This document shows, in pieces, positions 49,731-62,200 of a stretch of 64,000 bases of DNA (position 1 is the stretch's first letter; every line of letters begins with the position of its first letter). Made by a program: the position numbers and the translations under genes. The notes under the pieces were generated by a model, which was given only the letters and a program-made list of their open reading frames with translations, made no database searches and was not told where the DNA came from. Origin of the DNA: Prunella strophiata (Eukaryota; Chordata; Aves; Passeriformes; Prunellidae); NCBI GenBank assembly GCA_036583965.1, contig JAZBQD010000034.1:13084040-13148039 (forward strand). The letters are read 5' to 3'.

Positions 49731-50046
49731 ATCATGGAACTATAGAATGATTTGGGTTGGAAGGGATCTTAAAAATCATCTCATTCAAACTTCCTTGCCA
49801 TGGGTCCACTGTCTCAGGTTCCTCCAGGCTGCATCCAACCTGTCCTTGAACAGCTCTGGGATGGGGCAGCCACAGCTTCTCTGGGCACCACCCTCCCAGG
49901 GAAGAATTTCTTCTTAACATTCTAACATCTTCCTAACATCTAGCATAATCTGTATAACCCTCCCTTCTGTCAGTGTGAAGCCATTCCCTCTTGTCCTGTC
50001 ACCTCAGGCCCTTGCTCCCTTTGAATAGCTGGAAGCTCTTGGAAAA
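49731..50046 (-). repeat. CR1 LINE 3' fragment, antisense, about 315 bp
   Basis: On the plus strand: ATCATGGAACTATAGAATGA, TTTGGGTTGGAAGGGATCTT, then CCTGTCCTTGAACAGCTCTG, GGATGGGGCAGCCACAGCTT, GAAGAATTTCTTCTTAACAT, CTGTCAGTGTGAAGCCATTC, CCTCTTGTCCTGTCACC and CTCCCTTTGAATAGCTGG. This is the CR1 3' region reversed. A short local duplication (TTCTAACATC / TTCCTAACATC) has expanded it near 49919-49940. Confidence 0.94.
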
Positions 50047-50801
50047 GTTTTCTTGGGGTCTGAGGTGATGACTCTGTCAGCAATAGCCCTGTGCTTGTCT
50101 ATAAATACACACTTGGCACTTTGTAATTTTCTTCATTTGTCAGGACTATTTGTGCTCATAAATAGAAATCCAGAGGTGTTTCTCTTTATTTACATTGAGT
50201 GTGCCAAAATGTGTGACTTACCTGACCCTGGGTATCTTCTCAAAAGAGTGCAGGCTTTGCTATTGATCCAGTCCTCTGGTCACTCAGATTGTGCCCTGGT
50301 AGCAGTCAAGAGACTGTGGACTCTAATTACTCCTTTGGGTTAATCCTCATCTCAGATTAGCCCTGAGCCCAGATCAGGGGCCTGGGGCTGTACCTGCTCT
50401 GCATCACAGCACACACTGAAGTTCAACTTCTGTGGGAAGTCGAGGTGGGAAGTTGCATTTAATAATCCTAAAGATTATTTCCCCTTTGTTTCTTCCTGTG
50501 TTAAAAATTCTGGATCTGCACATGGACAGCTGAGACAGACATTCCCTTCTCCCTCCAGCCCCTTGCTTTGATGCCTGTGTGTGGTGGTGCTCCATGGCTT
50601 GGGTTCTGCCTGCAGCAGGCTGGTGCCAGGAGGCTGGCTCCCCCCCTGCTGAAAGGCAAGGAATAATAATTCAAATGAAAGCTCTGTATCTTGGATCCCT
50701 CTCTAGTCATGGCAGGAAAGAAGTAAAGATTACAGCACAAGTGGCTGTATTCCACAAATCTGAGTCTGATCTCTTCTGTTTTACAGTTTTCACTCTTAAG
50801 T

Positions 50802-50822
50802 AAAAAAAAAAAAAAGGGGGGG
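50802..50822 (+). repeat. A14-G7 homopolymer junction
   Basis: Fourteen A are followed directly by seven G, then ATAAAAATAAAAAAT. There is no retroposon body upstream that the A run could be the tail of. Confidence 0.85.
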
Positions 50823-53441
50823 ATAAAAATAAAAAATCCTAGACTTTCAAGTGGAATCAGGGCTGTCATGATCAGGCTGGATCTTAGCATCACTATGTGG
50901 AAAGAATCTCTACAACAGAAAGTAAATGTTTGAGGACTTTGTGTCCTGTACCTTTGAACTCTGTAATGCTGGGCACCTCTCCTGGGTAATTTCTCCCAGC
51001 AGAGCTGAAGGCAGCCACAGAAGCTTCACTGCAGACCCCCAAGCCCCTGAGAAGCCCCTTTCCTTTCCTGGGTGCAAAAATTGGCAGTTTCTGAAGTGAG
51101 GGTTATTACAATTTTAATATCCTGCTCTGCTTATATGTTCAGACAGTCCCATAGTTTTTCACAAATATGAAAATTATTGTCTGAGAATGAATTCTTAAAA
51201 TCCCATTATCATACATAGTAAAAACGGATGAAGAAATTTTACCTAGGGCAGCGGTGGCTGATGATACCTATAAAATAAGCTATAAACTCCTGGAGCCCTT
51301 GTGACCAGAGGGGCACAGCAGGTTTGGAGTCTCCATCCTCATCTTCCCAAAGTGTGGGAATGCTGTGTGAGTACATCAGGAGAGGTGTTGGTGTCACCTC
51401 CACCTGCCCAGGGCACAAGGAGTTCAGCTCAGGCCCCTGTGCCCTTATGCCAGGTGTGCCTGGGGAGCTGCAGTTCTGTCTCAATAATTGGAGGGTAATT
51501 GGTTCATAAAAACAGAAGAGATGGTGGTGGTCTCATGGGGGTCTGAGTAGGGTATTTCTCTGGTCTTGCTATATTATATTCTATGAGACATTATTTTATG
51601 AGATATTATTTGAGAGCTCATGAGCATTTACAGGAAAGGCTTGTGAGCAGCAGAAATGCTGGTTTGAGTTATGCTTGCTATTGTTAAGGGTTTGCATATA
51701 AAAGCCTCAGGTATGGCTGGTTTCACCTATTAATTTCTTTTATTATTTTATTTTTGACAGTCATTGAGTTGGCCTGGCAGTGTGATACCCTACTTCAAGT
51801 ATTTCACATGAAATTCCCATGTTTTATGAGGGTAGAGGGGAAAAGACTTGCCTATGTGCCTGCTTTGTAAAACAGGAATCACACTCCCTCTCCTTCAAAT
51901 AAAGGGCATTTATGACTGATAATATATTTCATTTCCCCAGACCTTAAAATCAGAGGCTTAAGTGTAATTTTGATCTTGACATTCTCTGATTAAAATTTAA
52001 AATTTAATAGAGCTCTGTATGTGTCCAGTTATAGAGAAAGTAGTATCCAACTTCCAGCTGGTTGCTCCATCTGTTAAAATCTCTCTGTGTTGCTACAGGG
52101 CTGTTCAGGAGCTAGCAGGGAAATTGGTGAGATCTTTTGGAAGTCTTTTGGAGAAGGAGGTACCAATCCCCTCCCTGTTGGGAGGTTTTTCACCCTTCTT
52201 TTGGGTGAAAGATGCTGCTCTTTGCCTGGAACATCCCATGGGCATCATCCTCCTTGGGGTCACCAACACCATGGCAGGCTGTGCTTGCAAATGAGAGCAA
52301 GAAAAGATCTCAGCTGGTGCTTTGACAGAAACTCTTTAAGGCAAAGTTATTTTGAATTTTCCTTTCTTTAATGCCTAGTCTGTGCCTGGTCTAGAGAAAG
52401 CTGAGTGGCAGTAATGTTTATTTGCTGTCCCTTTGCTGGTTCCCTCCCCTGCTTTTATTGGTTTTTGTATGGTAAATGCCACAGTTCAAGCAGCTGCAAA
52501 ACAACAGTCTTGTTCAAAGTGTGTGTCAAGGGTATTTTTAAGGCTTCTTTAATAAAATCAAATAACTGGTGAATATTTATCTTTTAACTCCCATTTAAAT
52601 TGTATGTCAGAGCATAATAGAAGCTGACTAGGATGTTATCTGATGGAGAAGAACTTCTTGTGATGATTTATGTCTTTATTTATGACTTTCCTGAAAAAAA
52701 GTTTTAACTGAGTCCCTAAGTTGGGTTTTAGAATCTTTGTATTTTGAATTTGACAAAGAGTTAAATTTGTGGTCCTTCCACAGATGAAAACATGATATTT
52801 GTTGCAACTAGATATTATCTGGCTTGGTGCCTCATCTCTGTGGATGGGAAACAACTCCCAGTTTTCCAGCTGGAAGCTGTACTGCATCACCTGTGTGACA
52901 CAGCAAAGGCTTTGTCAATCAGGAATTTGGGGAGTTTGAGTAAGATAAAATCTGCCTCTTCATGGGCAGCTTTATTACTGAGTTAAATTTATCCCCTTCC
53001 TTTTGAAGGATCTTTGCAGAGTATATACTGTAAAACTACTTGGAAGCTCCAGAGCACAATGACAACTTGCCTTCACTTCCCTTTGTCTCCCCCAGGAAAG
53101 CCCCACCTAACCCTAAAAAGGAGCAAAAAGCTCCCCAAAATGTCCTTCTGTCCTTTGTTTCCTGCTAAGGTCTGGTTGTCCCTGTCCTCAGCAGCAGGTA
53201 ACCTGAGCAACACTTGCAGAGCTAGATCATGTGCCAACACCAGAAAAGCTCTGTAGTAGGGGGAAAAAAAATCCATAAGTAACCCCGAGTTTAGCCTCAG
53301 ACAGTAAATTTCTTAATTCCCTTCATGAATAGTTTCTTGTAGGAGTTAATTACATTTCTAAAGCAATGATTGATTATCCTGATGTGGTTGAAACCACTGG
53401 AATTAAATGTAAGAGCCTAGAGAACAGTGAGAGCAGTATTA

Positions 53442-53459
53442 ATATGCAAAATATGCAAA
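53442..53459 (+). repeat. Tandem ATATGCAAA pair
   Basis: ATATGCAAA occurs twice head to tail without mismatch. ATGCAAA is the core of the POU/octamer motif, so the pair could bind POU factors; this is inference from a short motif. Confidence 0.6.
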
Positions 53460-54119
53460 GAACTATTTTTTCCAGCTCCTTCCTGAAATGTTTCCACACC
53501 TACTTGTGCTTAGCTCCTTTTCTTTTACAGTTAGGAAAGCTGGTAATTACAAGTTTACTTGACCAACACAGCCACTGTTTATATGGTGGTGTGAAATATT
53601 TCAGCAATGATATATTACTGCTTATATTTTGTGTTTTACATTAAATCTGAACAGCACAAATCAAGTATTTAAGTGTCTTTAAAGCAAAATATCCTTTTCT
53701 CTATAGTTTTGTCCTATTGGATTTGTGGATTTTTAGACAGTGATTGTTGGGAAAAAAGCATTTCAGGAAGCAGCTCCTTAAATTGAGAGTTAGGTGTCTT
53801 GGTTCTCCCTGTCTTAAAACAGACTTCAGTAGCTTTAAGGAAAACTCTCCTGTATATATGTAAAATCTTTTTTAAAGCTTGAAACCAGCTCATCTTTTGG
53901 CATAAAGGATCTATTCATAAGCAAACATTGTTTTTAGCATTAAAGTTGAGCTAGTATAAATTGTCCCAGTTCCACTGAGCACCATCAGTCTATTCCAGCT
54001 GGGAATGGAGCTGACATGTCTGGCAAAATCCTGCATAAGGCTCCATTAACACACCTGAGTGTGAAGTAAAATCCAGCAGTGTGACCACAAGCTCTTCTAT
54101 TTTTGTCTGTTGAAAGCTT

Positions 54120-54320
54120 TGCTAATTGTTCTGCCTAATTGGACCTTGTAGAGTCTGGAAAAGTAGTCTAATTTCCTGCTTCATGTGGCTTTTTCCCTTT
54201 GCTGTCAAAAACGCCCCAAACATCCATTAGTTTCATTTGCTATTTAGACAATGCATTAATTTCCTATTGTTTTCCTGTCATTGTGCTTGCTGCAGATTTA
54301 ATTAACAACACATAATCTCT
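54120..54320. promoter_or_regulatory. Candidate conserved non-coding element (compositional evidence only)
   Basis: AT-rich block dense in homeodomain-like cores (GCTAATTGTT, CCTAATTGG, GCATTAATTTCC, TTTAATTAACAACAC) with a retained CpG in AAAACGCCCC. It contains no simple repeat and no transposon match. It reads like conserved enhancer DNA, but conservation cannot be judged here. A TTTA tetranucleotide run follows at 54350-54365. Confidence 0.25.
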
Positions 54321-54349
54321 CTGCATTATTGCTGCCTGTTGCTTTTGTC

Positions 54350-54365
54350 TTTATTTATTTATTTA
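54350..54365 (+). repeat. (TTTA)4 microsatellite
   Basis: Four tetranucleotide units without interruption, followed by ACTATTTTACG. Short, and likely polymorphic at most weakly. Confidence 0.7.
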
Positions 54366-56306
54366 CTATTTTACGTATTCATTATTATCAATGGCAGTAT
54401 TTTTTATCATGTAGGATCCAAACCCCAAATCCTTTGCTGGATCCCCAGATGACCTTTGGTAGTGGCAGACCTTCACCTCTGCCTCTGTGTCCCTTGGGAA
54501 AGGCTGTGAATGCAGGATGGAGATGCTGCAGTGGGGTCAGCAGTCACTGCACCCACTGAGCTGGGACTCCAACGAGTGCCTCTGTTAGGAACAGCTACTC
54601 CCACACACACTACCTCACAAGGAAACTTCATACCTGCCAGCATGATTTATGGATTTCTATTGCTAAGCTCCCAGTCAGATAATCTTTCAGTGTCCACTTT
54701 TCTGCAGTACTGCGTAAAATATAATTAAAATTTCGAATTCAGTTGGACCTGTCAGTTTGGGAAATGACTTGTTTTGGGAAATTACTTCCTTTTGGGAAGT
54801 GGACAGTTAAGGGCATGGAGGGGTGGCAGCCCTTGGTGAGCAGCACGTGGTGCCTTGGTGGGTGTGGACATGTTTAATGAATAATTCATTAATGTAAGAG
54901 CTGGTTTTGGCACAACTCGGTTTCTCCAGGCTGGCAGCTGGGGGATATTCCAGGTCCCCTCCTGATTTGGTTCAGTGACTCTGAAGGTGTTTGTAGCTGC
55001 TTGTCACCCTCTTGGCTGTTACCAGGAGGAATGAAACCATGTTTACAAAACAAAAATGATCATTTTCTGCTGTTCTGCAGTGGGTGGTTAAAACAGTTCA
55101 TCCCTCAGTGCACTGGTACCTCCAAGTTTACTGCAACACCTCCTGTGCAGGATTCTAGAGTGCCTGATGCCAGCAGGTAAGGAAGCAAGGGAGGATGTAT
55201 TTACTAGAGACAGGCAGGTATTCACTGCTGTTGCCCTTTATTTGTGACAGAGGCACACAGCATCCACCAGCACCAGGAGCCAGCTGATGGCTGCTCTGAA
55301 ATGAGCTGCTGAGATTTTCCTGGTGGGAACTTTTTCAGCATGTCACGTGGTAAAACTTCATCTTATCTGTTTTTCCTCACACTCTGGTTTCTGAGCTTTT
55401 ATTATAACAGAGCACTGACTCCTCTGAATATTTGATTAATGAAAACTGGCCTTTTGCATGGGTGCACAGTGCAATATTTCATATTTGGTATTAGGCGCTG
55501 TGGTGAGCCCAGCAATTCTGCAGAGATAGAGATTATGCAGCACAATGATAAAGTATAAAAGGTGATGTGAAGTTCACAAGGGAGGAAGGAAGAATAAAAA
55601 GAAGGAAACCATAGACAAAGGTGTCTGGGTTTTACAGCTCCTTGATACAGCAGCTGCATTACAATTCTGATGTAAAGTGCAGCAGAAGCACTGAAACACC
55701 AGATTGAATGAGGCAAATTTGCCTTTAGGACAAACCTCCAATTTATTGACATTTGTATAAGCATGTGGTGATCTACAGATAAAACCCCCCTGGAGAGCTC
55801 TCTGGCATTATTGTAACAGGAGAGCAGAAATTTCCAGATCCAGGCAGCAGTAGCTGGGATGGATGGGTATCCTTTGATTATCCTTCTCCCTCCTTAGAAA
55901 GCAAGAAATGCCTGGTTCAGATAAAATAAGTGTATAAATCATTGCAAATGTGTATAATATTTATGGTGCTAATTTATAATATTGGATTTATCTCCTGCCT
56001 GGAGAGAGAGAGAGTCTTTTCTGATGCCCTCAGTGGCTGCTGCTTCCCAGTTTTTATCACTTGTTGTCATTTTTTATATCACTTGAAAGGCTATGTAAGA
56101 AAGTGGAATTTGTACCAACACATTACAGTATAGTTAAAAATAATTTTGGTGGCTGTCCAGGTTTCCTCCTGAAGGAACAGAGGGCTTTCTCTCGGAGGAC
56201 TGGTTAATTGGGACTTTGCTGAAAGGTAGAAGTCTTTTTCAAAATCTGAAATGAGTGAAGGACTCGGCAAGGCAGAAGATGAAACAATACAAAATGCAAT
56301 CCTAAA
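54366..56306. other. Gene-free unique sequence
   Basis: No gene or interspersed repeat is recognised. A short AG run (GGAGAGAGAGAG) lies near 56000. The 120-codon minus-strand frame at 55402-55764 has no recognisable domain. Confidence 0.6.
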
Positions 56307-56332
56307 TTTTGAAACTGCGCCCAGTTTCAAAA
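56307..56332. repeat. Perfect 11-bp-stem hairpin
   Basis: TTTTGAAACTG (56307-56317) and CAGTTTCAAAA (56322-56332) are exact reverse complements around a CGCC loop. No gene or terminator context is present. Confidence 0.85.
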
Positions 56333-59080
56333 ATGGGTTCCCCTGGGAAGAGAAATAATCTTCCCTTAAGGAAATGTGTTTTCCTTTTTGATATATGGAG
56401 AATTGTGATCAAAACTCCTCCAATTTGTTCACCTTTGTGAGAAGTTGCAGCTTTCTCTGGAGCATAATGAGGAACAGTTGTGCTGGTGCAAGCACTGGTG
56501 GGCACGGAGCAAGGTCGGAGGTTGGGGTAGGAGGAAAGTCATCCAACCTGCTGTGCTTGCACTGCAATTTTTACACAGTTGTGGGTGAGGTGTGATACTT
56601 TTTCTTCTTTTTAAAAACACATCTGGACAAATTAACATCTAAACCCTGAGTTATGTTCAGACCTTGTTCTTTGAGATGGTATTCCTGAGGCCAGCAAGAC
56701 AGTGCAGCTACCAAGGTATCAGGTTAAACCCATTTTACCTTGAACCCCAGGTATGAATTATTCAAAGCTGCCTCATTAGTATTCATCTATATAGCTTCAC
56801 TTGTCACTCATCAGAGGTTATATTTTCCATCTATGCCCAATTCTTCCTTTCCATGTGTAGACCTCTGAAACCCTTGTGTTTTTTAATAAGCATTGGATTA
56901 CAGGGGCACAACTGATGGTGTCCCTTCCCCTCTCTAACTTCTGCTGGTACTGGAGCTTTTAGTTTTTATCCAGGCCTCCTAAATGCCAAGTAAACTGCAG
57001 CACAAGATTTTATGGATAAGAAAACCCATGAAGAACATGGAGAAGCCATTTGCTGGGAAGTGCTTTTTTTTCCAAGGTTACACTCTGCAGCAGACTGAAA
57101 TCAGACTGTGTGCTTTGGTCCCATTTGGTCTGGAGAGATGAGTAGTTTGGAGGAAGCAGTGAGGGACAGGTTGGTGAGTGATTGAAGCAGGAGGTGATCT
57201 GTGAAGGTAAGGACAGATGGAGTGTGCAGGTGTTCAGCTGCTGAGGGCTTGGCGGGGAGCTGGGAAACTTGAGACTCTTTTACTTAGAAGTTGCAAAGAT
57301 TCAAACACTGCAGATTTTTTAGATTGGGTTTTTCCTTCATTATTTGGAAGCTGTGTTTCTATGTGTGCCTTATCAGATGCACAAGAGCCCCTTTTTGCAA
57401 AATCATCAGGTGATAAAAGGGATGCTGCTGGGGTCAGTTGCCTGTCTGCCTTCTTTGTTCTTGTTTTGGGTGTAGCAGTTCTTTAAAAAGCAAACACCAT
57501 TCAGGAATGGGGGCTTCTGCCCAACAGCACCCCAGGGTCTTACCAAGGTCTCTAATGTGCTGGGGAAGGTGGCAGGGAAGGGAGAGAGATTCAGAGAGGA
57601 GAAGGGAGGCCCAGCATGATGCTGGGATCTGACTCAGGGGAGCTGGAAGGAATGTCTGCAGGGAGGAGCAGTGGGTTTTTGTGACATTCCATATCCTTGA
57701 TCTTAACATGAATACTCTCCCTAGGAATGGGCACAGGAATGGTGCCTGAGCACCTGAAATTTCTCCTAGAAACCCTCCTGGTTTTTGGACTTAAAAAATT
57801 CGCCAGGAAAGGGAGAACTAAGAAAACCATATTCAGATTCCTATCTGCCCATCTGTTTCTGCTTCCCCTGTGACTTTTGAACCTGTTTCAAGTGCATCTG
57901 GACACTGAAATGGATGAGCTTAAAATTCCCAGGAAAATTTGTCAGAAGAAATTGTGGGCTGGAAGAGGGACACCCACCCATCACCAGAAAACCCATACAT
58001 GGCAGGCATTGTAACTTTTGGTTTTTTTGGTACATATTTTACTTGCTGGCACCAGGACAGTTGTGCAGATGTTTTGCCCAGCGGTCATGCCTTCAGCACA
58101 GCTGGGATTATGTTCTGATGGAGGAGAAGCATTGTTAAGCCAGGCTGGGCCATGCTCTGTCATTGCAGAGGCACTCACAGGTGGTGGGAAGGTTTTGGCA
58201 GCCACAGGCACCAGGGGAAAACCCTTTGTTTTCACACAGCCAAAATGATAGAGTGAGAAAACTGGTGTTTGTCATCCCCAAATTTCCTTCAGTACTACTC
58301 AATTTCATTCTGAATCTAGATTGAATGCAAGTAGTGCATCCGAGTTAATTGCAAAATTAAAACATTTCAGGAAATAATGAATTTACACATGATAAGTACA
58401 AATTGTTTAAAGGTCACTGTGTAAGGACTGTTTAAAAATCTATTAAAGATCTTGCATCCACAAGATTATGTGATCTAATTGTTTGCTCATTCAGCAGTGA
58501 GCTTCTCTGAGTTACTCAGATTTGTTCTTGGGTAAAAGGAAGTGGAAGGGGCCCTTTCAATTACTGATTTTAACATTTCATTTCACTTTTAAGGTAATGT
58601 GGAAGCTGGCGATCTAACCTTGATTGCTACTGCAGTGCTGACAGTGATGATTATGAATCTGTAAAATCCAATGGAAAAATTCAATCTGCTCTATCTCTGG
58701 CCCTGCTTTGTGTAATGTGGTTTTTGATTCAACATGTTTGCGTGTCTGTGTCCTTGTCTGAAGCAAGGCAGACCTACAAGGGGTTTCTCATACTTTTTTG
58801 CTGCCAGATCTGCCTCTTCTCTAACCTGTGCTATAGCCAGAGCAATTCCAGTCTCTGCTGTGTGAGTCCCATATCTGGTTGTACCCCCCGTGCAGAGCCA
58901 GAGCTCATCCTTGTGTTCCATAAAACTGGCAGGAAAGCTTTCAGTAGTGGAATGAAGAGCTGGTGCTGGACTGGAGCAGGGAGTTTGTCCTTTTTAACTT
59001 TAGGACTGGCACCTCTGTAGCAGGGAGAGAAGGAAATGATGGGTTGGATTTAGAGTGCCTTCATTGCTGATTGCTGGTAT
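56333..59080. other. Gene-free unique sequence
   Basis: No gene or interspersed repeat recognised. 57400-58250 is somewhat richer in GC and short overlapping frames on both strands, none longer than 91 codons and none recognised; CpG remains rare. Confidence 0.6.
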
Positions 59081-59244
59081 TGACAGGCTGCCTATGGAAG
59101 TTGTGAAATCATCATCCCTGGAAGTGTTCAAAAAATACATAGATGTAGTCCTTAGGGACATGGCTTAGTGGAAATGCTAGGCTAATGGTTGAACTCTGTA
59201 ATGTTTGAAGTCTTTTCCAACTTTAAGGATTCTATGATTCTGTG
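59081..59244 (+). repeat. CR1 LINE 3' fragment, sense, diverged
   Basis: The order TGACAGGCTGCCTATGGAAG, TTGTGAAATCATCATCCC, TGGAAGTGTTCAAAAAATAC, GGGACATGGCTTAGTGG, TAATGGTTGAACTCTG, GAAGTCTTTTCCAACTTTAA and GGATTCTATGATTCTGTG is that of a CR1 3' end with three terminal octamer-like units. It belongs to the same broad type as the copy at 24.0 kb. Confidence 0.92.
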
Positions 59245-62200
59245 TGGAAGCCCTTAATGCACAGGCAATGTCTGATAGTAGGAGCCTGTGCAGAGTTCAG
59301 TGTCCCCTGTTGCAACTGTTCTTTAGCTACAATGCCTTCTCCTGGCCATTCCACTCTTGTTTTCCCCTCCCTCCACAACAGTAATCAGTGCAGCAGATTG
59401 GGGAGGAGGAAGCAGGGACCAGCTGAAATTTGGGAATTGCTGTTCCCATTTACCAGAACTTCGAGCTCACAACATCCAAGTGCCTTCCAATTTTTTCCAG
59501 AATCAGCTGCTATTATCTTTGCTTCTCTGGCTGAATGAACCGACACAATTTTATTAAATTAGCCATTTGTTATGTCTCTTGTACACCATGGAAAGCAATT
59601 TTGGAGACTAATGATTGCAAGGCCCCTAACAATAGCAGTGTGAACTCTCCCTGCTGTAGGCAGCCTTGCTGAGGACAACGTCACCAGCACTGACATCAAG
59701 AGGGAAGAGATGACAGAGCAGTGGTGACACACAGCATCTGCCCTCTTAGACAGAAATCACCTGAGCCCAGGTCATGTACCAGCAGGAAGACATCCCTTTA
59801 TGTAAAATCAGACCCTGAATGAAGTCATGTTATTTTTCCTCTGTCTCACAGCCCACTTTGGCTGGGCTAGCTGCCCTTTGGGAAAGGTGCTGTGGCTGTT
59901 TCAGCAGACAAATGCCTGACCCCTCTAGCCTGCCCAAACCACATCCATTCTATTATAACAGAAAAACAAAGCCCTTGAAGAAGAAAATAGAGACTGAAAA
60001 TAGAAAAGTACAGTTTTTTAAAAAGCAATAGATAAAGGGAAGGATGGCAAGCCATGTGGTGAAGTCAGGAAAGTTCTTTCCTTGGGGAGGAGGGAGGGAA
60101 GTGCAGCTCTGGCAGAGATGGCAGCTGATAGGCAGCATTTGTGCTACTGGACCCCCTTTGCTCTGCCTTGGAGCACCCCTCTTCCATGCTGCAGCAACCC
60201 CTGCTTTATTTTCCACATCTTAGGCTGGATGGTGCAAGAGGCAGGTGTCTGCCAGCCCTTGCACTGTCATCCTCCACCTGGCACACCATGAGCTCTCATC
60301 CTTTTTCTGCAGCCCCTGTGAATCAGCTTTTTTATTCCCAGAGTCTCCAGAGATGGTAGCTCTAAAAATGATGCCTTATCCTGGGTCCTGTCTCTGCAAG
60401 TAGGTGGAGTTACGAGTGGCACCCCTTCCAGAAGGTCACTGGGTTCCCCTTCTGCACAGGCACCAGGATATTTATGGGGCACCTCGCAGCATTTCTGTCA
60501 GGATCCCTTCTCCTAATAAATGTCTTAGAGATTTTGAGTTTGGTGCACAAGAAAGATTGTAAAGCCTGCACAATAAATCTGCTTGTATTAATTCAATGGC
60601 TCTCTTGTGCAAAGCCTTTTTAGGCTACCACTACCCAATAAACACAAAGCAAAGTCAAAGCACAATGATGTTTTGGAACAACTTGTGGGTGATGCATTAT
60701 GCTGAGGAAGCCCTCACAGACAACATCAGCAGAATCACAGCAGATGCTGAGCCCTAACAAATGATGAGCTTTTTCCTGTGAGCAGAGGCAGAGGATGCCT
60801 AGCAGTGCTCCAGGTGGTCTGGTGAGCTGTTTCCAATAGAGGACAGTGTTGCACAGTCACACTGGCTGCTTATGAGTTAGGATACAGAATCCAAAGCTGT
60901 AACATTATCCCATTTAAAAATCCTGTCCCAATTCCTTAATGGGCTGAGTTGTCCTGTTTTTTAAATTCTTGCTGTGTAGTGTTTGATCCCAAACTTCATT
61001 GTGCTGTGCTGGGCTCTCTGGCAGCTCTGTCTGCTGCTGTTTCTTTGCCTTTTCTGACAGGTCCCAGCAAATCTCACTGGCTCAAAAGGAGTAAGCCCAA
61101 ACTGAAAGGGAAGTGCATCAGTGGATGTAATACTGCCCCAGTGCAGTGAGTGACTGAGCAGTTGTATCCTACCTGCCTGTACTTTACCATTTGAGTACCT
61201 TGCCTAATACATTCTTTGCTGTTGAAAAGACTTTGAGAATCCTTCTTGTTTCTATTTTTCTGGAGCATTTTGATTGGTCTCTTTAGTAAAATCTTGGGTA
61301 TGTCATAGGGAAGGAAGTGTGTTGTCTTTGTCCAGGAAGGTGTACAGGAGAATCTCGGGGGACTTTTCTAATTCAAACACCCATTAGAAGGCTATCTGTA
61401 ATTGCCAATGGTTGTATTTGTAAGGAAAGTGTCATCTCCAGTTCTTTCTTCCATAGAGTGGACTGAGAAGTTAATAAATTAGCATGAGATTTTGAATTTA
61501 GAAGCTAAATGACATGTTTGGGACTTTGTGGCCTGAACAGCAGCTTCTGTTCCTGGTGCTGGGATCTTCTACCTATTAAGAGCACAGGTGGCTCCTACTG
61601 CTGGAGGGTGCTCTTCTCTGTCAGAAAATGAGGTATTCTGAATTTTAACCACAAACCTGTTGTTTTTCTTTCTGGGAGGAGTTTGTTGCAGCACCTACTC
61701 ACCCTTAACCTGAAGGGATGGACACTTGTCTGTGCCATCAGTCACTGCCAAATACACAGGGAGAAGCCAGCAACAGCAAAGATACTGCTTTCTCACCATA
61801 TTCCATACCAGAGGCTCATTTGGCAATAATATCAGAAAAATAGGGAAAATCTCTTGACAAATTGGACAGATAGATGCTGCCAATAAGCCCCATAAGCAAG
61901 AAAACCTTCTTTATTGCACTGTGAAGCCTGCATTTTATTGGTGAATTAATAGGAATAACCAAACTATTTTAGTGGCTGACTGGGAACAGTATATTAGTAG
62001 CAGTATTAATAAGTGTGGAGTGACAGGAGACTTGTAAGAGTGGGAAAATGAGATACAGTATTTATCCCTAGTGCAAAATCTCTTTTATTATTAAAGACAT
62101 TGGGTTAACTAGGGATAGATTTAATACTTCAACTCTATTTTTATTGGATAATTAGTAGTGAACAATCCCAACCCTGGGAGAAGGACAGAAATCTGAAAAT

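Larger units (their letters stand above)
50047..54119. other. Gene-free unique sequence
   Basis: No gene or interspersed repeat is recognised. Content includes an A14-G7 tract at 50802-50822, an imperfect TATGAGA-ATTATTT direct repeat near 51582-51612, and a double ATATGCAAA at 53442-53459. Open frames reach 130 codons on the minus strand (50501-50893), reading through the A/G tract, and are not recognised. Confidence 0.65.

Noticed and set aside
50802..50822. A run considered as the poly(A) tail of a processed pseudogene
   Set aside because: No gene-like sequence precedes it, there is no target duplication, and the A run is followed by a G run.
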